Origin: a bacterium
Lineage (GTDB): Bacteria > UBP14 > UBA6098 > 4484-93
Assembly: GCA_021158465.1 (NCBI GenBank)
Contig: JAGGUN010000028.1
Span: forward strand, 62,001-126,000
DNA length: 64,000 nucleotides
Direction: 5' to 3'
Part shown: piece after piece, positions 33,201 to 42,075 of the stretch
Numbering within the stretch: position 1 is the first letter of the stretch
Layout: each line of letters starts with the position of its first letter
Notes under the pieces: model-generated
The model's database searches: none
Told to the model about the DNA's origin: nothing
The model's input: the letters and a program-made list of their open reading frames with translations, nothing else
Program-made: the position numbers and the translations under genes

Positions 33201-34267
33201 GGCTCGGTTTCATAGATTATCTGCTTGGTGGTAACAACCAAGGCGTCGGTAGAATTGTCGCAGGACAGCCTGCCAACAAAGATATCCGCGACATCGTCAT
33301 CACCTTCGAGTGTTGCATAGTAGTTGTCGGTAGCCCAGTAAGAGACATTCCCCGTTGGGACGCCATCGACATCACCAACAAAGACGACATATTCCGGCGG
33401 AATATCCCAGGAGTCATAGGCATCCTGTATGTAGGATTTTATCGATGATGAGCTTGTTCCCGTCTCGCTTGTCGTTACAAGCTTTGGATACAATCCTTTC
33501 TTAAACTTCCACTGGTAGAGCGATTCGGCATAGGTCGAGTATGTCGGCGCAGTTATTATAAGGTATTTGCCACCGGAGTAAGCTCCCGTCTTCGTTTGTC
33601 TTGATACTGGCTTGGGCATATAGTCGTAGTTGATAACGATGTTCCTTACCATCCGCTCATAATCTTCCCCTGGCAAAAGCCGTGAGTTCCAGTCGGGATT
33701 GGGAGATATACTGCGAACCTTCACGCGGAAGACGGTTGCTATCTCCACAGTATGCTTTGCCGGATTGTACCTTACAGGCGTGAGCCTGACACCGAGGACA
33801 CGCAGACCGCGCATAACAGCGATGTCGGAGACTTCTGCTATATTATCTGGGAAGAAGCTATCGGTCGAATAGAGCTCGGTGTCCATTAGAAAATCCTTCG
33901 GCTCGGTGAATCCGGTTTCTCTATTCTGAAACGGGACAACATCAACACCACAGAGAGTTTCTGTCTTTATCGGGGTCGCAGTAACCTCATATCTTGCAGC
34001 CTCTGGAACTCCAACCCTCACAATCCGATGAGGTAAAGCAGGCTTTCCCTCCTCCGTCAAAAAGCCCATATCGGGAACAACGAGCTTTACCCAGTTCCCG
34101 CTGAAGAACTCCGTCTTCTCGAGATTGTATTCGCCTATCCTTACCTGAAATTCCACCCTCTGGATATCAGAGTGCAGAAGACGGACATCTATATTCTCTC
34201 CGATATAGGAAGCAAACCCAATCCCAGCAAATACAAGGGAAAATAGGATAACAAAAAACCACCGCAT
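30206..34267 (-). CDS. Secreted gingipain-like (C25 family) protein with large beta-rich C-terminal region and T9SS/FlgD-like tail
   Basis: Signal peptide; YLIITAPTYSTYAESLYQWKFKKGLYPKLVTT, VGDVDGVP, VGRLSCDN, VTCGTGDY; C-terminal LSQNYPNPFNPETRITVSIP...LPSGLYLYKLTAGEYSEAKKMLLLR. Confidence 0.88.
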   Translation of the reverse strand: MRWFFVILFSLVFAGIGFASYIGENIDVRLLHSDIQRVEFQVRIGEYNLEKTEFFSGNWVKLVVPDMGFLTEEGKPALPHRIVRVGVPEAARYEVTATPIKTETLCGVDVVPFQNRETGFTEPKDFLMDTELYSTDSFFPDNIAEVSDIAVMRGLRVLGVRLTPVRYNPAKHTVEIATVFRVKVRSISPNPDWNSRLLPGEDYERMVRNIVINYDYMPKPVSRQTKTGAYSGGKYLIITAPTYSTYAESLYQWKFKKGLYPKLVTTSETGTSSSSIKSYIQDAYDSWDIPPEYVVFVGDVDGVPTGNVSYWATDNYYATLEGDDDVADIFVGRLSCDNSTDALVVTTKQIIYETEPPMSDPDWFKRATNFMREDHDEDDTSYYNTLMFIKDKLLSIGYDTVSYYHMDGGDDADDVFRDVNWGITFMNFRGQSVVDWWPPFGGMNPDAATNGAMMPVILSVTCGTGDYADDDHVCETWTRAHNGGNLSGAVAFYGSTEISSNVHERSALHRGFYVALCDDDIHRLGVCMVEGKNYMFDNMGVNGYTRKEYYSYNILGDPELCMWTDTPQELDVSHPPIVGMGHIDFPVSVTSAGSPVSGALVCCYMDSTVYETGYTGADGSVNLSLDIVNFDTLNITVTKPNYLKYEGFASPGTEGPYAIYYDCILDDSSGGNGDGMLNPGERVELYIIVKNYGSEQANGVWARLTTDDSEFVTINVDSVYLDRIPYGGEVTSEVPFEFEVSSACTSFQVLHFTVTTHDNLLHTWEAASPNLTVAAARISVVFSYVDDAPPHGNGDGLVWTGETPQISFAIHNDGQGALDGGTLKLRLPEEYAFVVDSVASFPPVDTNETVSNDHNPFATSINPEEILPDSLPYTLFVFGNGGTYPYIDTLTGYLPCGGSEYNLPVGPDSYGYYCYDDTDTLTGHAPSYSWVEISSTGSAISAITDRDDDITTIPLPFTFKYYGIDYENISVCTNGFLALGTETWSGGSGIHEHNIPHLGEAKRIVAPFWDDLDLRTSSGYGDVYQYTDEANHRFIIEYKEAAHYGYPYNRETFEVILYDPGYYPTPTGDGEIVFQYQDIDNASSNAVGIEDHTETIGIQYLYHNSYAENAEPLIDGRAIKFTTYPPEELSPSPWIYPVGLAVSDPPPGGNGNGFVDQNEDFGLVVSLKNGGGARAYMVNATLSSTADFVTVDRANAFYGTISPGFTVANDSSPFSLSTGVVPQDTTIQLELCITADPDDYTTTVTIELSVYVFARVESNRHPDRFYLSQNYPNPFNPETRITVSIPEGMDRATLEIFNLLGEKIKQFELPAGGTNSLLWDGKDEQGTVLPSGLYLYKLTAGEYSEAKKMLLLR

Positions 34268-34282
34268 CTTTCGTCCTCCCTA

Positions 34283-35566
34283 TCAGTCCATTGTGAACAT
34301 CTGATATCTCCCTTTGCCTGATATCTCGATCTCTGTATTCGGGGAAAACCCGTCCTCAAGCAGGTTTGTAATGTCATTGTTTAGGTTCAAATCGAACCCA
34401 GGAACACACAAAGCCCTCAACGCAAAATAGTATGTCCCCGGTGAGAGTATCTCAACCCCGTCAGGCAGAGCAGGAAAGGCAAGAGTGGTTTTCTGGGTTA
34501 TCCCCCTCCAGACAGGAACAAGCCTCCCCCCTTCATCAAGTGTGCCAATCGAAAGCACATAGAGATCTGCGTTGCCATGCCAGGAGAAGTACGGTCTCGA
34601 ATCTACAACAGAATCGAGCTCAACCCTCGGTATCTCCATAAGGTTGCTAACATAAACCGTTCTCCTTGTGTCGAGCGGGATATTCTTCATAATCCGCTCA
34701 AGCCTGTTACCCTCCATATCGGAGGCAAAAACAGTCAGATTAAAGTTGTCAATCAGAAGTGAATTTGACCTTGTAAGATAAAGTATCCCCGGTACCCAGG
34801 TAATATCCTCCGGGAGATCGGGGGTACGATACAGAGACAGCGGATATACCCCGTTCACGACCCCTGGCAGGTTCTCCTCCGTCAGCCACGGATGCACACC
34901 GAAGCTTATCCCGAAGCCAGAAGGTGGTGAGGAATAGACTATATTCATCTCCTCGGGCTTGGATGTGTAAAGCGTCTCCACCAGCTCGAAATCGCCCGTC
35001 ACATCAAAAAGAGGAGACAACCTATTGAATACATCCTCAACAGTGTTGCCGAGGATATTCACTCGAACATTCTCCCCCTCAGGCACATTCTCAACAACAA
35101 CAGTCGTATCCTCCGTATTGGGCGGAAGAACAAGCATAGGAGAGCTTGCTCCGTTGGATGTATGAGCCCAAAGATAGAGCGGTGCTTTCTGCCCAGATAG
35201 ATGGATATGCACCGTGCCTGTGTAGTAGTTTCTCTCCGCCGGAGCCTCGGGAAGAGTCGCATCGAATGAACCCGTTACCCCGTAGTATGTCGTCGGCACA
35301 AACCCTGGAGCATAAAATGTCACATCGAAGGAGCGTCCATCGTATGAAAGCTCATAGTATCCTGTCTCATCTGTCGTATCCACCGTATCCGGCGTCACAA
35401 AAACAAAAGCTCCCTCGACTGGCTCATTATCTTCATCCATAACATACCCAAACAGATTATACTCCGGGGTCTCGGGCGAGTCATCCTCCGGCTCTGTTGT
35501 CTTCTCCTCGCAGCCCCAAAACCCAGCAACAAGAAGAATAAGCAGTAGAGCAAGCATCTTTTTCAT
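34283..35566 (-). CDS. Lipoprotein with N-terminal carboxypeptidase-regulatory-like domain, otherwise unknown
   Basis: Lipobox GFWGC; NLFGYVMDEDNEPVEGAFVFVTPDTVDTTDETGYYELSYDG. Confidence 0.72.
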   Translation of the reverse strand: MKKMLALLLILLVAGFWGCEEKTTEPEDDSPETPEYNLFGYVMDEDNEPVEGAFVFVTPDTVDTTDETGYYELSYDGRSFDVTFYAPGFVPTTYYGVTGSFDATLPEAPAERNYYTGTVHIHLSGQKAPLYLWAHTSNGASSPMLVLPPNTEDTTVVVENVPEGENVRVNILGNTVEDVFNRLSPLFDVTGDFELVETLYTSKPEEMNIVYSSPPSGFGISFGVHPWLTEENLPGVVNGVYPLSLYRTPDLPEDITWVPGILYLTRSNSLLIDNFNLTVFASDMEGNRLERIMKNIPLDTRRTVYVSNLMEIPRVELDSVVDSRPYFSWHGNADLYVLSIGTLDEGGRLVPVWRGITQKTTLAFPALPDGVEILSPGTYYFALRALCVPGFDLNLNNDITNLLEDGFSPNTEIEISGKGRYQMFTMD

Positions 35567-35590
35567 CTTCTCCCCCTTCGATAAACCTGT

Positions 35591-35998
35591 TCACTTACCT
35601 GTTCTCATTGAGGACAACGCCTCTTTTATCCTCCGCTTGAGTTCAAACTCCTCTCTCTCGGCAGATGGTTTTTCTCCAATCTCCAGGCGGTTTCGAACGG
35701 AGCCAAGCTTGGAAGCAAGTTCCTTTACCTTCTCCCTCGTGGACTCCAGGGCAACATCAGAGACCACAACCGTCTCATCCCTCCTGACATTCAAGAAACC
35801 ACCGGAGAGAACAAACCAATGTTCATCGTTGCTTCCACGAACATAGAGGGTCTCCCCTGGGACAAGTTTTGCCACAAGAGGATAATGCCCAGCAAGGATT
35901 CCGAGGCTCCCCTCGGGGGTGAAGCAGGAAAGATACTCTATATCCTCGGAGAACACCTCACCCTCCGGAGTCAGAAGGCGGAATCTAAACTCTGCCAT
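35591..35998 (-). CDS. atpC: F-type ATP synthase epsilon subunit
   Basis: FRLLTPEGEVFSEDIEYLSCFTPEGSLGILAGHYPLVAKL, LSGGFLNVRRDETVVVSD. Confidence 0.93.
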   Translation of the reverse strand: MAEFRFRLLTPEGEVFSEDIEYLSCFTPEGSLGILAGHYPLVAKLVPGETLYVRGSNDEHWFVLSGGFLNVRRDETVVVSDVALESTREKVKELASKLGSVRNRLEIGEKPSAEREEFELKRRIKEALSSMRTGK

Positions 35999-36090
35999 AG
36001 TGTATATCTATATTGACAATTCACCTTATTATTTATATTTTAACACTACAAGCTTTCCAATGCAAGATTTTTTTAAAGTAAGGGAGAAGA

Positions 36091-37512
36091 TTGATAGTAA
36101 AAACATCTGTCGAGCGTGGGATAAGGTATCTTCAAGTTCTACTTGATTTTCTCGTAATAAACCTCTCCGTCGCTCTCGCATATCTTATCCGCTTCCCGCT
36201 GGGGATCATCCCTGTCAGGGTAGCATACCAGACATATCCCGCCTACTTCTATTCTGGCTTTATAATGAGCATTCTCTGGATTCTTATCTTTGGTTTTATG
36301 GGGCATTACGGCTCGCTCGATGTAAGAAGGAGCTCCTCCAGGGAGGCTGTTCATCTTGCCGGAGGGGTGTTTGTTTCTGCCGTTGGGACGATGGCTTTGA
36401 CCTTCATATACCGTAGCTATGCATACTCCCGTCTTGTGCTTGCCTTAACCGTTGTTATAGCATATATCCTCCTCTTCACCGAAAGGAGGGGGCTCTTTTC
36501 CTTGACACGGTTCCTTGTTAGGAAAGGGATCGGAACATCACGGATACTTCTCGTCGGGAAGGGAGAGGTTCTGAGTAAGATATTCAACACCCTTAAGACC
36601 GATCCGCTCACATCGTCCTCTGTCATTGGCGTCGTTCCAACGGGAGACTGTCCCGACATCCCAAAGGATGCCTTCCTCGACTCCATCGAACGGTTAAAAT
36701 GGATTCTGATCAGGGAGGGAATAACCGAGCTTATCCTCTGTGATTTTGACATATCGCAGGAGGAGATCTTAAGGATAATATACGAATGCCACAAGGAGAA
36801 CATTCTGTTCGAGATGGTGCCGAAGATTTATGGTCTACTTTCAGGGAATATACGGATAGACTATATAGACGGCATAGCCACAATCGCCTTTTCCGACCTC
36901 GCCCTAAAGGGGTGGCAGAGGGTAGCCAAGCGCGCGATGGATGCCGTCTTTGCCACGATAGCTCTTATTCTCCTTCTGCCACTCTTTGCTGCAACAGCTG
37001 TAGCAATAAAGCTCACGAGTCCTGGTCCGGTATTCTTCAAGCAGATTCGGGTCGGCAGAAACGGCAGGCTGTTCTGGATGTGGAAGTTCCGCTCGATGTA
37101 CCAGGACGCTGAAAAGAGGCTCGCAGACCTTCTCACACTGAACGAAAAGGAGGGACCGATATTCAAGATAAGGAATGACCCGAGAGTAACCCCAATCGGG
37201 CGCTTTATAAGACGCTACAGTATAGACGAGCTCCCACAACTATTCAATGTTATGCTCGGCGAAATGTCCCTCGTCGGACCCAGACCACCCCTTCCCTCTG
37301 AGGTTGAGAAGTATGAGTCATGGCAGCTAAAAAGGACCGATACAACCCCGGGTATGACAGGTCTGTGGCAGATATCCGGACGCTCCAATACAAGCTTTGC
37401 CGATATGGTCAGGCTTGATATAAGCTACATAGAAAACTGGTCGATCTGGCTCGATATATATATCCTGATAAAGACAATCCCTGCTGTGCTCAAGAGCGAG
37501 GGAGCGTATTAG
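36091..37512 (+). CDS. Polyprenyl-phosphate sugar phosphotransferase (initiating glycosyltransferase, WbaP/WcaJ-like)
   Basis: N-terminal TM segments; KLTSPGPVFFKQIRVGRNGRLFWMWKFRSM, RFIRRYSIDELPQLFNVMLGEMSLVGPRPPLP. Confidence 0.95.
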   Translation: MIVKTSVERGIRYLQVLLDFLVINLSVALAYLIRFPLGIIPVRVAYQTYPAYFYSGFIMSILWILIFGFMGHYGSLDVRRSSSREAVHLAGGVFVSAVGTMALTFIYRSYAYSRLVLALTVVIAYILLFTERRGLFSLTRFLVRKGIGTSRILLVGKGEVLSKIFNTLKTDPLTSSSVIGVVPTGDCPDIPKDAFLDSIERLKWILIREGITELILCDFDISQEEILRIIYECHKENILFEMVPKIYGLLSGNIRIDYIDGIATIAFSDLALKGWQRVAKRAMDAVFATIALILLLPLFAATAVAIKLTSPGPVFFKQIRVGRNGRLFWMWKFRSMYQDAEKRLADLLTLNEKEGPIFKIRNDPRVTPIGRFIRRYSIDELPQLFNVMLGEMSLVGPRPPLPSEVEKYESWQLKRTDTTPGMTGLWQISGRSNTSFADMVRLDISYIENWSIWLDIYILIKTIPAVLKSEGAY

Positions 37513-37521
37513 ACTCCTGCA

Positions 37522-38226
37522 TCACGCAGGCGAAGACCCTTTCTCAAAGATCTGTTCAATCGGCTTGTCCATATTCTCCAGCATCCATTTTGCCGATTCC
37601 TCAAGCTCATCCCCAGGACAGGCTCTCAGGAAATCCTGAAACGCCTCGCGAGCCTTCGGATAATCCTTCAGTTGCTCCGAATAGATAAACCCTATCATAA
37701 ACCTCGCAGCACAAGATTTCTCATAATCAGGATAAATATCAAGCAGCTTCCTATAGCAGGCAATAGCTCCGAGGCTATTCCCTCTTGTCTGTGCATCCTG
37801 AGCAATCCTGAAATACTCCTTCGGCGGAATATCGGTAAAACATTCTTCTGCCCTGGTGCTGTCCGCCACACTCTCAAAATGCCTACCAAGCAAGTAAAGA
37901 GCTTCATAGTAAAGACCTGTCTTCTCCCTACCTGCAAGAAACAACTTAGCCTTATTGAGATAGTAATAGGCTGTCTTCTTCTCCTTTTCTGCCGCATCGA
38001 AAAGGAGCCTAATATATCCATCTTCATATTCCTTTATCCGCGGGCTTTCGGGGAATTCCTTGATGAGCTTTTCATAAAATCTTATTGCTCCGTTCATATC
38101 CCCCTCCTCCTTTGCCCGCTCAATGAGGGAAAGGTAGTCCTGCTCGGTTTTTTGCCCCTTCTGACAGCCAGAGAGGGCAACGATAAACGAAAGTAAAACC
38201 ACCATTACAGAAAGGTAATATTTCAT
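37522..38226 (-). CDS. TPR-repeat lipoprotein (BamD/CpoB-like)
   Basis: Lipobox ALSGC, TPR units MNGAIRFYEKLIKEFPES and LGAIACYRKLLDIYPDY. Confidence 0.78.
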   Translation of the reverse strand: MKYYLSVMVVLLSFIVALSGCQKGQKTEQDYLSLIERAKEEGDMNGAIRFYEKLIKEFPESPRIKEYEDGYIRLLFDAAEKEKKTAYYYLNKAKLFLAGREKTGLYYEALYLLGRHFESVADSTRAEECFTDIPPKEYFRIAQDAQTRGNSLGAIACYRKLLDIYPDYEKSCAARFMIGFIYSEQLKDYPKAREAFQDFLRACPGDELEESAKWMLENMDKPIEQIFEKGSSPA

Positions 38227-38302
38227 TTTCCCTCCTTTTCATCAGCTTCCAGGAGACTACACCACAGAATATAACCGGAAACACCCCAAACACAAGAAGA
38301 TT

Positions 38303-39904
38303 TTACATCCTTTCGGGGGCTTCAATCCCAAGAAGAGCAAGCCCATCCTTTATAACCTCCGCAACAGCGAGAACGAGGGAGAGCATACCCCCCGAGCGTT
38401 CCCTATCCTCGGTTATCACCCGATAAACATGATAGAAATGGTGGAAATCCCGAGAGAGAGCCAGAAGATAATCAGTCAGGACATGGGGCTCAAGCTCGCG
38501 AGCAGTCCGCGCAACTATATCCGGATACTCCGCAACCCTCCTCGCAAGATGCAGGAATTCCGGTATCTCAAGCAGATTCTCTATGCTTCCCGGCGTTATC
38601 CCCCGAAGCTTTGCAAGCCTCTCAATCGAGCGAATCCTGGCGTGGGCATACTTAACATAATATACAGGGTTCTCTTCAGACTCCTTTCTGGCAAGGTCAA
38701 GGTCGAAGTCAAGATGAGACCCAGCCCGCCGGTCGAGAAAGAAAAATCTCGCCACATCAGCATCTATCTCGTCCAAAAGCTCATTAAGGGTTACAAGCTC
38801 CCCTCTCCGCTTGGACATCTTCCTCCTTTTTCCCTCTTCGACGATATTCACCTGTTGGAGGAGTATAACGGAGAAAGCCTTCTCGTATCCGAAGGCACGG
38901 AGAGCGAGCTGCATCCTCTTGATATGCCCATGGTGGTCAGGTCCCCAGATGTCCCACACATGGGCAAAACCTCTCTGGAACTTGTCAAGATGATACGCTA
39001 TGTCGACAGCAAAGTATGAATACTCTCCGTCAGATTTGACCAACACATAATCCTGTTCCGATTTGGGATCAAGAGAGGTTGCTGCAAACCAAACTGCTCC
39101 ATTCTTCTTATAAACAAGGTGCTTCTTGTCAAGCTCAGAAACAAGCTTCTTCACCTTCCCCGATGAGCGAAGTTCCCTCTCCGAGACCCAGTTGTCAAAA
39201 TGTACACCAAACCGCTCGAGCGTCTCTTTTATCTCGGATGTTATGCGGGAGAGTATCCAGTCAGACAGCCTATCGTCCGGAACGCCCTCATCTATCGCCT
39301 CCCTGGCATAGTCAAGCAGATATTCCCCGTGGTATCCCTCCTTGGGCACCTCCGCCTCTTCGCCTTGGAGCTGTTTTATCCTTGCCTCCAGCGACTCGGT
39401 TAAAAGTCTTATCTGATTCCCCGCATCGTTTAGGTAGTATTCTCCCTTTACATCGTAACCCACTCTTTTCAGTATGTTGACAAGGCTGCTCCCGACAGCA
39501 GCTGCTCTTGCCGAAACGACATTCAGCGGTCCTGTCGGGTTGGCGCTGACATATTCAATCTGGACATACTCTCCACCGGATAGCTTGGGGATAAGAGAAG
39601 GAAGTTTGCCGGAGATAACATCCTTGATAAGTTTTGAGAAGAAGGTCTTGCCAAAATGAAAGTTGATGTATCCTCCCTGGGCTGATACATTCTCGAACAT
39701 CTCCGTTCTGGAGGCAAGCTTTCTTGCAATCTTCTCGGAGACAACATCCGGAGGGCTTCCAACCTTTTTTGCAAGCTGGAAGGCAACAGATGTCGATATG
39801 TCCCCGAACTCGGGCTTCTTTGGTCTAAAGAGCGGGATAGCCTCCTTATAATCTATTCCAAAGGAGGAGCGGATAGCCTCCCTCACAGCGTCCTCAATCC
39901 CCAT
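38303..39904 (-). CDS. argS: Arginyl-tRNA synthetase
   Basis: VSANPTGPLNVVSARAAAVG HIGH-region, MSKRRGELVTLNELLDEI, C-terminal anticodon-binding domain. Confidence 0.97.
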   Translation of the reverse strand: MGIEDAVREAIRSSFGIDYKEAIPLFRPKKPEFGDISTSVAFQLAKKVGSPPDVVSEKIARKLASRTEMFENVSAQGGYINFHFGKTFFSKLIKDVISGKLPSLIPKLSGGEYVQIEYVSANPTGPLNVVSARAAAVGSSLVNILKRVGYDVKGEYYLNDAGNQIRLLTESLEARIKQLQGEEAEVPKEGYHGEYLLDYAREAIDEGVPDDRLSDWILSRITSEIKETLERFGVHFDNWVSERELRSSGKVKKLVSELDKKHLVYKKNGAVWFAATSLDPKSEQDYVLVKSDGEYSYFAVDIAYHLDKFQRGFAHVWDIWGPDHHGHIKRMQLALRAFGYEKAFSVILLQQVNIVEEGKRRKMSKRRGELVTLNELLDEIDADVARFFFLDRRAGSHLDFDLDLARKESEENPVYYVKYAHARIRSIERLAKLRGITPGSIENLLEIPEFLHLARRVAEYPDIVARTARELEPHVLTDYLLALSRDFHHFYHVYRVITEDRERSGGMLSLVLAVAEVIKDGLALLGIEAPERM

Positions 39905-40271
39905 ACACCTCCTCCCTTGTCACATCACCCCAGAGCTTCTCAATCTGATATAATGAACGCGTCTCTGGCAGCATTATGTGAACGATCACATCAAGATAGT
40001 CGATAAGCACCCAGGAGAGCGCTTCTTTCCCTTCCATATGGTGCGGGAAAAAACCTTGCTTTTTCAGCTTTTTTACTATCTCATCGGATAGAGCATCTAC
40101 CTGTGTTGTGCTGTCCGCCGAGCAGATAAGGAAGAAGTCGGTGAAATCTGCCACCTCATGCAGATGGAGCAAAAGGACATCCTTTCCTTTCTTCGAGAAG
40201 ATTATTTCCGCTATCTTCATGGCAAGCTCTCTTGATTTATCGACCCGGCTTTTCTTTAAGGTATCTTCCAT
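39894..40271 (-). CDS. rsfS: Ribosome silencing factor (RsfS/YbeB/Iojap)
   Basis: DVLLLHLHEVADFTDFFLICSADSTTQVDALSDEI, WVLIDYLDVIVHIM. Confidence 0.95.
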   Translation of the reverse strand: MEDTLKKSRVDKSRELAMKIAEIIFSKKGKDVLLLHLHEVADFTDFFLICSADSTTQVDALSDEIVKKLKKQGFFPHHMEGKEALSWVLIDYLDVIVHIMLPETRSLYQIEKLWGDVTREEVYGD

Positions 40272-40668
40272 AATCCCTTCCAACAATGATGGTTACATCA
40301 CAATTGAGTTCTCCCCTTTGCAAGAGGACAGCGTTCTCCTTAGGGGCAAGCATCGAAAGGAGCTTGCTATGCTCAGGGGTAGGCTCCGTGCGCAGAAGGA
40401 AAAGCGTTTCCGGATAGTAGGGAATTTCTGCATTATCCACCCGAACAACATCATAGCCGAGCTCCCACAACCTGTCCCGGAACCTACCAGCAAGACCGTT
40501 TACTCTTGTCCCGTTCAGAACCTCTATTTTGAGCTTTCCCGACGGCACATACACAGATTTCCCCTCGGGCTTCGGGGTTCTGTTGTCTATATCAACGAAG
40601 AGATATCCTATGGCGAACACAGCGATAAAGAGAAGAGAGAGCGCGATGAGCAGCTTATCTATCATCAC
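40237..40668 (-). CDS. Membrane-anchored LytR_C-domain protein
   Basis: Single N-terminal TM; KIEVLNGTRVNGLAGRFRDRLWELGYDVVRVDNA...VTIIVGRDYGRYL. Confidence 0.82.
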   Translation of the reverse strand: MMIDKLLIALSLLFIAVFAIGYLFVDIDNRTPKPEGKSVYVPSGKLKIEVLNGTRVNGLAGRFRDRLWELGYDVVRVDNAEIPYYPETLFLLRTEPTPEHSKLLSMLAPKENAVLLQRGELNCDVTIIVGRDYGRYLKEKPGR

Positions 40669-40692
40669 ATCTGCAATATAAAAAGAGATACC

Positions 40693-42075
40693 TTACCAGT
40701 CAAGGGGAAAGCGGCTGGCTCCTTTTGGGGTTCCAAACCACAGATATCTCCCTTCTCGGGTTATTACCTCAACATCGTTCGAGATAAGCCCCTCTTCGGT
40801 TGTTAGCATCTTCGTGTCAAAACCTTTTCTGTCGTAGAGGGCAACCCCACCGGATGTGGCAAAAAAGAAGAACCTGTCGACCGGTTCAAAGTCCCTTATT
40901 TTTCTGCCGCTGAAGACGAGAACCCCAGGGAAGATAGTTGGCTCACCAGCGAACGAAGGGACAGCAACTATTCCCTTCCTCGACAGGAGAAAGAGGGTAT
41001 CAGCCGATACCTTCGCTGAGATAACGGGGGCATCGAGTGTTCCATCGTCCTTGGTATACTGGAGAAAGCCGCTATCGTTCCAGGTAAACACCCCATAATC
41101 TGTGGCAAACCACAATGTGCTGTCGAAGTATGCGACATCGTTGACCCTCGGAAAATCCGCCCGACGCAGCAGATCCAAGCTCACTCCACCTGAGGAATAA
41201 ACAGCGATCCCGTCCGTCGTGCCTGCCCACAGTGTATCCTTCCCAAGTGCAAGCGATGTCAGCGCCACAGTCGGTCTGCAGGCTTTAAACCTACCCCTGC
41301 GAATATCAAGGAGAGCAAGCCCAAACTCGGTGGCAAAAAAGACCGTATCTCCTGCAATAAGAGCATCCTCCACACGGTCCGCCGGGAAAGAAGGGATATC
41401 CTCTGCCCGGAAGATATCCCAAGCATCCCTCTCCTTCTCCCAGACGGTTATCCCCCCGTTACCTGCAAAGAGTACGTAATCATCGGAGACACAGATATTG
41501 TCCACCACCGGGGATGCAAGTCCAAAGGGGAGTATATCGAGAAGGTTGCCACCACTTCTCACGCGCAACAACCCCTTCCCCCAGGTGCCGAGGAACTTAT
41601 TTCCTACGAAGTCTGTGAGACAAGCTGTCACAGGGTATTCATGAAGATGCATATCAGACAGGACACCATCGGGGCGGAAGAAGTAGCCCGTTGGTGGAAT
41701 ATACCCAGGGAAGCTCTCGGGGCAGTCATCCGATGTAGAATCGAAAGGCGACGACACAGGGAAGCTATAAGTCCCAGTGCTCGTCTCGACCTTTAGCCTG
41801 TTGCCCGAGACATAAAGCTCCTTTACAGGAGAGTTTATTATCCCACCAACCGCCACGTCGAGGTAATCATACGGGAAGAGGAACCGCTCATCGACCTTAT
41901 CGTAGCGGACAAGCCCTCCTGTCGTGCCAACATATATAAAACGGCTTCCCTCCGCAAGAGAGGTAACAAAGCGATAATCAGACACGCTTATTATCCCTGT
42001 GGCAGTCCAGTCGGATGTAGCCACGGAAGGTAGAGAGAGAACGCCAAACAAAAGGATAGAAAACAGAGCCTTCAT
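40693..42075 (-). CDS. Exported beta-propeller repeat protein (two-component-regulator-propeller-like)
   Basis: Signal peptide; repeated units such as LALGKDTLWAGTTDGIAVYSSGG, VAYFDSTLWFATDYGVFTWNDSG, EGRYLWFGTPKGASRFPLDW. Confidence 0.75.
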   Translation of the reverse strand: MKALFSILLFGVLSLPSVATSDWTATGIISVSDYRFVTSLAEGSRFIYVGTTGGLVRYDKVDERFLFPYDYLDVAVGGIINSPVKELYVSGNRLKVETSTGTYSFPVSSPFDSTSDDCPESFPGYIPPTGYFFRPDGVLSDMHLHEYPVTACLTDFVGNKFLGTWGKGLLRVRSGGNLLDILPFGLASPVVDNICVSDDYVLFAGNGGITVWEKERDAWDIFRAEDIPSFPADRVEDALIAGDTVFFATEFGLALLDIRRGRFKACRPTVALTSLALGKDTLWAGTTDGIAVYSSGGVSLDLLRRADFPRVNDVAYFDSTLWFATDYGVFTWNDSGFLQYTKDDGTLDAPVISAKVSADTLFLLSRKGIVAVPSFAGEPTIFPGVLVFSGRKIRDFEPVDRFFFFATSGGVALYDRKGFDTKMLTTEEGLISNDVEVITREGRYLWFGTPKGASRFPLDW

